Shown here piece after piece: positions 1-5,082 of a DNA stretch of 11,291 bases. The notes beneath the pieces were generated by a model. That model did no database searches. It was not told the DNA's origin and was given only the letters and a program-made list of their open reading frames with translations. How positions within the stretch are numbered: the stretch's first letter is position 1; each line of letters begins with the position of its first letter. The stretch is from contig JANXQX010000170.1 in the NCBI GenBank assembly GCA_025353305.1, forward strand, positions 1 through 11,291, written 5' to 3'. Source of the stretch: Holophagaceae bacterium. GTDB lineage: Bacteria > Acidobacteriota > Holophagae > Holophagales > Holophagaceae. Position numbers and translations under genes: made by a program.

Positions 1-965
1 CCCACCAGAATTGGTTTGGGAATGCCGCGCACGCCATAGGCATCGGCCAGGGGACTGCGGAAACCTTCTTCGACAAAAGCGTGGTGCCACGGCATGGCAT
101 GGGTTGGGTCCGCCCGGTAGGGCGCAATGTCTTCAACCTTCTGATCGAAGCTCAAGCTCAGCACCTGGAGCCCCTTGCCTTTGAACTTCCCGTAGGCGGC
201 ATGAAGTTGCGGCATCTCCCCGCGGCAGGGTCCGCACCAGGTGGCCCAGAAATCCAGGAGCAGGTATTTACCGGCGAACGATGCATTCGTGAAGGTAACC
301 TTCGGATCCTCAAGGCTCTTGATGCTGAAGGCGGGAGCCAGGATCCCGATGGCTGTTTTCGCGGCGTATTCCAGCATCCGGTGAGCATCCTTGGTGTAGG
401 GCTCGTTGGCGTATTCCTTATCGAGCTGGTCCAGCGCTCGCTTCCATTGGGCTTCGTTCTTCATATAGAAACCCTCTTGGAACTGGTTGGAGATCAAAGG
501 ACCGCGTACCTTGGGGTCCGCATGGGTCTCCCGGGCGATGGCGATGTAGGCGTCGGCCGCCTTTTGATCCGCCATGGTTCCCACCGCTGAGAGCAGCAAC
601 CGTGGCTCCAGGGACCAGGCTGGTGAAGTCGGCGGCACCTCCGCCACCACGGCCTGCCTAAGTTCTGGCGTAACCTTGATTCCGGCCCTGGGAGCAATAT
701 ACAGCTTGGCCACCAGCAGCGCATGGCGCACCTCCGGACGCTTCTCGGCCTTGAGCCGGGCATCGAAAGATTCCATCATCGGCATGAGATGCGGGTCGAA
801 ACTGGCGCGCGATTTCCCGAATGAGATGTGCAGCGTATAGGCCTCCTGCACTGCTTTCATCCGGGTTCGAACCTCGTTCAGGACGGCCTCCGCATCCGCG
901 GCCGGTTTCACCGAAGGTGTCTCGGCCGGGGCCGCCTGGGCGGGGGGGAAGGGTACGTGCAGCAT
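1..965 (-). CDS. TlpA-type thioredoxin-domain protein (C-terminus cut by window edge)
   Basis: Minus-strand reading frame open from ATG at 965 to the left edge (321 codons visible), so the C-terminus is missing. Residues about 220-321 are a thioredoxin fold: LLLDFWATWCGPCRGEMP holds the redox motif WCGPC (W243, C244, C247), followed by QVLSLSFDQ and then GVRGIPKPIL, whose Ile-Pro is the expected cis-proline. This matches the TlpA/ResA-like group, which reduces or exchanges disulfides, normally in the periplasm. Residues about 20-215 are an Ala/Glu/Lys-rich, probably helical region that I do not recognise. The start is supported by GAGG six bases upstream. The N-terminus (MLHVPFPPAQAAPAE) is only a weak signal sequence. 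An in-frame TTG at 986 would lengthen it (MIFARSLMLHV...), so export is likely from the family but not proven here. The gene lies 31 bp after the Nth fusion gene and is probably cotranscribed with it. Confidence 0.88.
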   Translation of the reverse strand, partial: MLHVPFPPAQAAPAETPSVKPAADAEAVLNEVRTRMKAVQEAYTLHISFGKSRASFDPHLMPMMESFDARLKAEKRPEVRHALLVAKLYIAPRAGIKVTPELRQAVVAEVPPTSPAWSLEPRLLLSAVGTMADQKAADAYIAIARETHADPKVRGPLISNQFQEGFYMKNEAQWKRALDQLDKEYANEPYTKDAHRMLEYAAKTAIGILAPAFSIKSLEDPKVTFTNASFAGKYLLLDFWATWCGPCRGEMPQLHAAYGKFKGKGLQVLSLSFDQKVEDIAPYRADPTHAMPWHHAFVEEGFRSPLADAYGVRGIPKPILV

Positions 966-996
966 TAGAGACCTCGCAAAGATCAAACATCCAGGA

Positions 997-2451
997 TCAC
1001 AGGAGAGCCCGCAGGCACTCAAGCCCTTGTTCCGTGCGGCTCAGGTACCAGGTCATGGCCTGGCCATCCACGACATGGATTTTCGCTCCCGGAAAGCGCT
1101 TCTGCAGCTCTGCGGCATGCCGCTTGGTGAAACGGTAGGGCTCGGAGGGAAGCAGGAACACCTCCGGTTCCAGGGCATCCAGTTCTGCTTCGGACAGCCG
1201 CGGGTACCGTTCCGGGCCGATGGGCGAGAACCCTGCGCAGCGCACGAGATCACCAACATAAGTATCCGGGCCTGCTGAAATCCATGGCCCCTTCCAGATG
1301 AGCGTGAGCGTTCGCGGTCCGGCTCTGGGTTTGGGGCCAAGCAGCTTTTTCAACTCCGCCACGCGGGCCTTCGCCTGATCCATCGCGCCCAGCTGCTTGC
1401 CAAGAATCAACCATGCGGCCATGCATTCTTTTACGGTACGTATTTCCAGTGCCAACCATGGAATACCCAAACCTGTGAGCGCATCCGCGACCGATATCGC
1501 ATTCTCGTCTTTTTCTAGAATGACCAGATCCGGCTTCAGGTCCGTGATGCGCTGGAAATTCGGATCCTTGGTGCCGCCCACCTCGGGCACCGTGGCGCGG
1601 ATCCATTTCGGCGCGATGCAATAGCGTGTGCGGCCCACCAGCATTGACGACAATCCCCATTGCACCAGCAGCTCCGTCACGCTCGGCACCAGGGAGATGA
1701 TCCGGTTGGGGCAGGATGTGAGGGTCGAGGTGTGAGGCATGAGGTCGGGTTTCTGTGCTTTTTCTTCTTCCCTCTCACCCCGAACCTCGAACCTCATACC
1801 TGTATGCGGATCGATCGCCTTGCCCTGCCCCACCTCACAGAGCGTCAGCGCAGGGCAATTCCCGCAGTCGGGCTTGCGGGCACCGCAGCAGCGCCGGCCA
1901 TGGAAGATGAGCTGGTGGTGCAGTTCGATCCACTCCTCGCGCGGGAAGAGGCGGCAGAGGTCCGCTTCAACCTTCACCGGTGTTTTCCCGATGGAGAGCC
2001 CAAGGCGTCTGGCTACCCGGAAGATATGCGTATCCACCGCCAGGGCCGGGACACCAAAAGCGTTGGCAAGCACGACGTTCGCGGTCTTCTGGCCCACGCC
2101 CGGCAGGGCCGTGAGCAGCGCAGCATCGTTCGGAACTTTCCCAGCGTGTCTTGTGATCAGCGCATTGGCGAGGCCGAGCAGGTTCCTGGCCTTGTTGTGG
2201 AAGAAGCCCGTGCTGCGGATCAGGGCTTCCAACTCCGCGGGCTTGGCCTTCGCCAGACTGGCGGCGTCGGGATAGCGGGCGAAGAGGCCTGGTGTGGTGA
2301 TGTTCACCCGCGAGTCCGTGCACTGGGCGCTGAGCACGGTCGCCACCACCAGCTGGAAGGGATCGCAATGGTCCAGGGCGCATTTGGCATCGGGGTAGGC
2401 TCGGCCAAAGCGCTCCCTCAGATTCTCCAGCTTCGCCTTGGTCCATCGCAT
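997..2451 (-). CDS. nth: Endonuclease III fused to a BtuF-like helical-backbone metal receptor domain
   Basis: A single 484-residue frame holds two proteins. Residues 1-210 are endonuclease III, the DNA glycosylase/AP lyase that removes oxidised pyrimidines. Visible are the helix-hairpin-helix LPGVGQKTANVVL with catalytic K122, the AVDTHIFRV segment with D140, and the 4Fe-4S motif C189-x6-C196-x2-C199-x5-C205. E. coli Nth is about 211 residues and ends shortly after the last Cys, so this domain is complete. Residues 250-484 are a periplasmic-binding-protein fold of the BtuF/FhuD type: RIISLVPSVTELL, GRTRYC, VGGTKDPN, LKPDLVILEK, TYVGDLVRCAGF. Such domains bind cobalamin or metal chelates. No signal peptide precedes it, so as drawn it would be cytosolic. 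The linker (about 206-249) is charged and low in complexity, and its DNA overlaps an inverted repeat. An in-frame stop upstream fixes ATG 2451 as the earliest start. The gene lies 25 bp after the DUF3224 gene. Domain calls are secure; whether the fusion is functional is unknown. Confidence 0.9.
   Translation of the reverse strand: MRWTKAKLENLRERFGRAYPDAKCALDHCDPFQLVVATVLSAQCTDSRVNITTPGLFARYPDAASLAKAKPAELEALIRSTGFFHNKARNLLGLANALITRHAGKVPNDAALLTALPGVGQKTANVVLANAFGVPALAVDTHIFRVARRLGLSIGKTPVKVEADLCRLFPREEWIELHHQLIFHGRRCCGARKPDCGNCPALTLCEVGQGKAIDPHTGMRFEVRGEREEEKAQKPDLMPHTSTLTSCPNRIISLVPSVTELLVQWGLSSMLVGRTRYCIAPKWIRATVPEVGGTKDPNFQRITDLKPDLVILEKDENAISVADALTGLGIPWLALEIRTVKECMAAWLILGKQLGAMDQAKARVAELKKLLGPKPRAGPRTLTLIWKGPWISAGPDTYVGDLVRCAGFSPIGPERYPRLSEAELDALEPEVFLLPSEPYRFTKRHAAELQKRFPGAKIHVVDGQAMTWYLSRTEQGLECLRALL
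1719..1796. repeat. Imperfect inverted repeat inside the Nth-BtuF linker
   Basis: The arms are 1719-1731 (TGAGGGTCGAGGT) and 1784-1796 (ACCTCGAACCTCA). They pair at 12 of 13 positions around a 52-base centre that contains a pyrimidine-rich run. Further TGAGG/CCTCA units lie just inside the arms, giving partial extra pairing. The element sits in frame and encodes most of the linker between the two domains (about residues 219-245). It resembles a small intergenic palindromic repeat captured in a gene. I cannot tell from one copy whether it is a genomic family. Confidence 0.55.
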
Positions 2452-2476
2452 GGGACCAGTCTAGTCGGGCCAAGCT

Positions 2477-2980
2477 TCAAGGAGCGGGAGCCAAGGTGTA
2501 TTCGAACCCGTAGAAATGCCGGCCGTCCCGGATATCAATGGTCATCTTTCCCGCGAGTCCCTTCAGCTCTCCGGTGCCGGAATCCGGCACCACGGTCACC
2601 GTCAATTGCCCCACACCGCGGGTCATGGTGCCACTGTGCTGGAGCAGGAAGGTGCCTTTACGGCCCTGAAGCGTGCCGCTCACTTTCTCGATGGCAACAT
2701 ACCCGGCAGATCCTTGAACTTCTGCCTGGACCATCAGCATCTGCCCCTTGCTGGATGCATTGAGATCGCCATGGAATTGCTTGTCGATGGACATGCGCCC
2801 CAGGCCCGGATCCGAGGCCATATCGCCCATCAGCGGCACGAGTTTTACATCAAAAGTGCCGCTGGCATGGGTGGTCATCGTTGACTCCTTTTTGGGCGTC
2901 GCCTTGGGCTGCGCAGGTGATTGGGCCGCCGCGGATGCGCAGGCGATGGCGAGGGCGGCTTGGATATGCACTGTCTTCAT
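2477..2980 (-). CDS. DUF3224 family protein with N-terminal signal peptide
   Basis: The 167-residue frame has two parts. Residues 1-20 ([20 protein letters not shown]) form a signal peptide with likely cleavage after ASAAA. The Cys at 14 lacks a convincing lipobox. Residues 35-165 match DUF3224 (PF11528) from memory: [84 protein letters not shown]. This is a small beta-barrel family of unknown function whose members usually begin at the MTTHASG methionine without a signal peptide. ATG 2980 has AGGGAGA four bases upstream. The internal ATG at 2878 has a perfect AAGGAG six bases upstream, so two products are possible. The gene is the first of the minus-strand cluster, 25 bp ahead of the Nth fusion. 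Confidence 0.87.
   Translation of the reverse strand: MKTVHIQAALAIACASAAAQSPAQPKATPKKESTMTTHASGTFDVKLVPLMGDMASDPGLGRMSIDKQFHGDLNASSKGQMLMVQAEVQGSAGYVAIEKVSGTLQGRKGTFLLQHSGTMTRGVGQLTVTVVPDSGTGELKGLAGKMTIDIRDGRHFYGFEYTLAPAP
2885..2890 (-). promoter_or_regulatory. Internal Shine-Dalgarno site before Met35 of the DUF3224 gene
   Basis: On the minus strand AAGGAG lies six bases before the in-frame ATG at 2876-2878. It is encoded within the K-K-E-S-T linker between signal peptide and domain. It sits exactly where an ancestral cytosolic DUF3224 gene would start, and it is at least as good as the site at ATG 2980. Confidence 0.6.
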
Positions 2981-3194
2981 TGATTCTCCCTGTGCTCCCA
3001 GAGCATAAAGACGTTATGGAATGAGCAGTGTTTTTCTGGGTAGTAGCTCAGTTTGAAAAGCTATGGGAATCTTGAGTCAGGTAACAGCTTGAGTGACCAC
3101 GCAGAAAGATAATTTGTTCTTGACCGAGAATGGCCTTGACACATACTTGAAATGTGATCTGAGCCAGGGCTTGTTCCTGTAGTAGGATCCCCCC
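2981..3194. other. AT-richer intergenic region between the DUF3224 and DUF3800 genes
   Basis: No convincing gene is seen. The stretch must hold the promoter of the minus-strand DUF3224/nth cluster, but no clear pair of hexamers stands out. On the plus strand TTGACC (3120-3125), a 16-bp spacer and CATACT (3142-3147) make a mediocre promoter pointing at the terminator at 3195-3220. A 29-codon plus-strand frame (GTG 3093 to TAG 3182) lies in the same place but has no ribosome-binding site. A direct repeat CTTGAGT occurs at about 3071 and 3088. Confidence 0.4.
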
Positions 3195-3220
3195 GGGAGC
3201 CGAAAGGCTCCCCTTTTTTT
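3195..3220 (+). terminator. Rho-independent terminator, plus strand
   Basis: A 7-bp perfect GC-rich stem, GGGAGCC (3195-3201) with GGCTCCC (3206-3212), is closed by a GAAA tetraloop and followed by C and seven T (3214-3220). The T tract is only on the plus strand. On the minus strand the stem is followed by a G run, so it cannot serve the DUF3800 gene that ends five bases away. No recognised plus-strand gene lies to its left in the window. Confidence 0.85.
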
Positions 3221-3222
3221 CC

Positions 3223-3996
3223 TCAAAGCTTAACGATGCCCAGGGGATCACCTGGGCTTGCCGGTTTGCAGACAACTGGTGCCAAGTGAAGGAAATAATT
3301 ACCGGCTCCCTTCTGGCGGACATACTTGTTGGGTATTTGGAGTTGGGTGAGGAAGTAGGCTGTCACATCTACACTCTGCACAAAGTACGAATGTCGTGAA
3401 TCGCGATGAACGGGGTCTTCAACGATGAAGCGTAGGGGCAAATTTCGTGAAAGGCCTGTAGCGGTTGGATATCGATTGGGAACTGGGTTGTACACGCGCA
3501 TTTTACGAAGGAGTTGTTTGAGTCGTTCAATATTCCCATCATCCGGGAAGATAATGCCATGGTCGACCGGATTGCTGCTTCCGGGAAAATTCTTGTGCTG
3601 AAGCGTGTTCTCGAACCTTTGGATTAACGCCTTCCACGCAAGCTCGAAAATGTCTGTTCCAGGAAGCTTCCCGTTCTTATCGACGAGGATATGAATCAAC
3701 CTGATATCCGGTATCTGCGAAATCTCTTTGATGTATGCCCTCAACACATTCAAGCGTTGATCACGCCTGAGCCCAGTCGTTTTATGCACTTGCCCGTTGA
3801 TGAATTGCGCGGCATGGATTTCATCTCGCTGTCTTAAACCATAAAGGCTCTTCATCCTTTTTCGGAATTGAATGATCCGGTCAAGAACAGGTCTCCATGA
3901 AGTCTCATGTACCACAAGGCCAGACAGGACAAAATATTTACTCGCGCCTGGGTTGAGGCCAGTGTCTCCACTTTCATCGACGTACATAAGATACAT
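3223..3996 (-). CDS. DUF3800 domain protein
   Basis: The 257-residue protein opens with YVDESGDTG, the hallmark N-terminal motif of DUF3800 (PF12686), a family thought to have an RNase H-like fold with acidic active-site residues. Here D7, E8 and D11 are the candidates. Further matches are KYFVLSGLVV, an IHAAQF segment near residue 60, IHILVDKN, and the C-terminal SRHSYFVQSVDVTAYFL block with conserved Asp. Its biochemical role is not established; genes of this family are often found in mobile or defence-rich regions. Base composition is clearly more AT-rich than its neighbours, with codons such as AAA, TTT and ATA used freely, suggesting acquisition. The start at 3996 has no clear ribosome-binding site; a second ATG lies three codons in (3987). 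It is a lone gene with no partner of a known system beside it. Confidence 0.85.
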   Translation of the reverse strand: MYLMYVDESGDTGLNPGASKYFVLSGLVVHETSWRPVLDRIIQFRKRMKSLYGLRQRDEIHAAQFINGQVHKTTGLRRDQRLNVLRAYIKEISQIPDIRLIHILVDKNGKLPGTDIFELAWKALIQRFENTLQHKNFPGSSNPVDHGIIFPDDGNIERLKQLLRKMRVYNPVPNRYPTATGLSRNLPLRFIVEDPVHRDSRHSYFVQSVDVTAYFLTQLQIPNKYVRQKGAGNYFLHLAPVVCKPASPGDPLGIVKL

Positions 3997-4202
3997 CTTG
4001 GAAGGATGACAGAGGTCCGTTTATCCGGAGTTAATCTCTGGAAATTTTAAACCAACCCATTTCTACACTGCGAAGGCCGTTACGGTACCTTCCGTCGCCG
4101 GTCCAGGGAACACCAATCTTTGCCATGCACGAGAGGGTGTCGACCCAGGCGCGGTACGCGCATGCCGCGTCCCATCCGTCTAGAATGGAGGTTGAGGTAC
4201 CG
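3997..4202. other. Divergent intergenic region between the DUF3800 and FolD-like genes
   Basis: No gene is supported. Composition shifts from AT-rich on the left (4021-4060) to GC-rich on the right. Two small palindromic features are visible. One is a hairpin at 4072-4092 (GAAGG pairing with CCTTC around CCG-TTA-CGG). The other is an imperfect palindrome at 4151-4168 beginning GCGG and ending CCGC. Promoters for both flanking genes should be here, but none can be assigned with confidence. Confidence 0.4.
4072..4092. repeat. Small nested inverted repeat
   Basis: Outer arms GAAGG (4072-4076) and CCTTC (4088-4092) enclose inner arms CCG and CGG around a TTA loop, with a two-base TA bulge. There is no T tract on either side, so it is not a standard terminator. 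It could be an operator or chance. Confidence 0.35.
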
Positions 4203-5060
4203 ATGTCCCTATTGCTCACAGGCAAACTCGACTGCCAGGAAACCGCCACCCACTACCGGCAGCTCATCCGGCAGAACATCAAGAAATTGGGGTTTTCGCC
4301 TGGGCTCGCCGTGATCCTCGGCTGCGATGATATGGGCTGTATCGTCTACCACAAATGGCTGATGAAGGACTGCGATGACCTGGGCATCGACGCCAAGGAC
4401 ATCGAAGTGAACAGCGGCATGGAACTGGTGAAGACCGTGGCCCGTCTGAACCAGGACGACAAGACGCACGGCATCTTCATCTTCTATCCCCTGCGCTACC
4501 CGGAAATCAAGGATGACGAAGTAATGGATCTGGTGGATCCCGAAAAGGATATCGAGGGCCTGCACGCCACGAACATCGGCTACCTGAACAAGTACCGCAA
4601 GCGCATGGATGGCAGCGATCACCGCTGCATGACACCCTGCACGGCCCGCGCCATGGTCAAGACACTCAAGCGCGGATTCGGCGACACCTACCTGAGCGGC
4701 AAGACCGTGCTCGTCATCAACGACTCCCTGCGCATCGGCCGACCCCTCACGGCCATGGTGGCGAACCTGAAAGCCACTCCGATCCTCTGCCACCAGAACA
4801 CCAAGCCCGAGCACCTGGAACAGTTCATCAAGCTGGCGGACGTCATCGTCAGCGCAGTGCCCGCTCCAGGTTTCCAGATCCGCACCGAATGGATCAAAGA
4901 GAGCGCGCTTTGCTTCGATCTGAGTGGACAGGGGAATTTCGACTATGAGGCTCTGGATGCATGCGGAATCAACTACACCGACACCACCAAGAACAGCATC
5001 GGCAAGGTCACCCGCGCCATGGCGCTGCTGAACTTGACCTATGCAGCAGGAATTGATTAA
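4203..5060 (+). CDS. Divergent FolD-family protein (methylene-THF dehydrogenase/cyclohydrolase-like)
   Basis: The 285-residue protein (E. coli FolD has 288) aligns over its full length. PGLAVILGCDD, VYHKWLMKDCDDLGI, HGIFIFYPLRYP, DPEKDIEGLHATNIGYL, MTPCTARAM, SGKTVLVINDSLRIGRPL, LADVIVSAVPAPGF and the Leu-rich C-terminus follow the FolD order. Normal FolD oxidises methylene-tetrahydrofolate and opens the methenyl form. Here key residues differ: the catalytic Lys of Y-x3-K is Leu53 (Tyr49 kept), the VQLPLP Gln is Phe, the KDVDG Asp is Glu118, PCTP is PCTA, the NADP-loop G-x-S is N173-D174-S175, and PVPGGVGPMT has become a KNSIGKVT segment. ATG 4203 was chosen because TGAGGT lies just upstream and homology begins there; an upstream in-frame ATG at 4125 adds 26 residues that look non-coding. 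Fold membership is likely; canonical activity is doubtful. Asp at the cofactor loop would fit NAD rather than NADP. Confidence 0.82.
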   Translation: MSLLLTGKLDCQETATHYRQLIRQNIKKLGFSPGLAVILGCDDMGCIVYHKWLMKDCDDLGIDAKDIEVNSGMELVKTVARLNQDDKTHGIFIFYPLRYPEIKDDEVMDLVDPEKDIEGLHATNIGYLNKYRKRMDGSDHRCMTPCTARAMVKTLKRGFGDTYLSGKTVLVINDSLRIGRPLTAMVANLKATPILCHQNTKPEHLEQFIKLADVIVSAVPAPGFQIRTEWIKESALCFDLSGQGNFDYEALDACGINYTDTTKNSIGKVTRAMALLNLTYAAGID

Positions 5061-5082
5061 GCCGCCGTCCGGAGTTTTCAGC

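Noticed and set aside
1660..2763. Long plus-strand open frame (367 codons) opposite nth and the DUF3224 gene
   Set aside because: It runs antisense to two proteins with clear family motifs, and its translation is Arg/Pro/Gly-rich without any recognisable domain.
3049..3100. tRNA-like string TAGCTCAGTTTG
   Set aside because: It resembles a D-loop only. There is no acceptor-stem pairing, no anticodon stem and no GGTTC-type T-loop nearby.
3136..3141. Perfect TTGACA -35 box
   Set aside because: No acceptable -10 hexamer occurs 16-18 bp downstream (CTGAGC there).
3048..3323. Minus-strand 91-codon frame overlapping the end of the DUF3800 gene
   Set aside because: It overlaps the DUF3800 frame, runs through the terminator hairpin and shows no motif.
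4181..4186. TAGAAT as a -10 box for the FolD-like gene
   Set aside because: Transcription would begin about 10 bases before the ATG, inside the ribosome-binding site, and no -35 lies at the right distance.
4125..4202. Upstream in-frame ATG extending the FolD-like protein by 26 residues
   Set aside because: The added residues have no counterpart in FolD, and TGAGGT directly precedes ATG 4203.
4031..4249. Minus-strand 72-codon frame between the DUF3800 and FolD-like genes
   Set aside because: It overlaps the FolD-like start, has no ribosome-binding site and no recognisable similarity.
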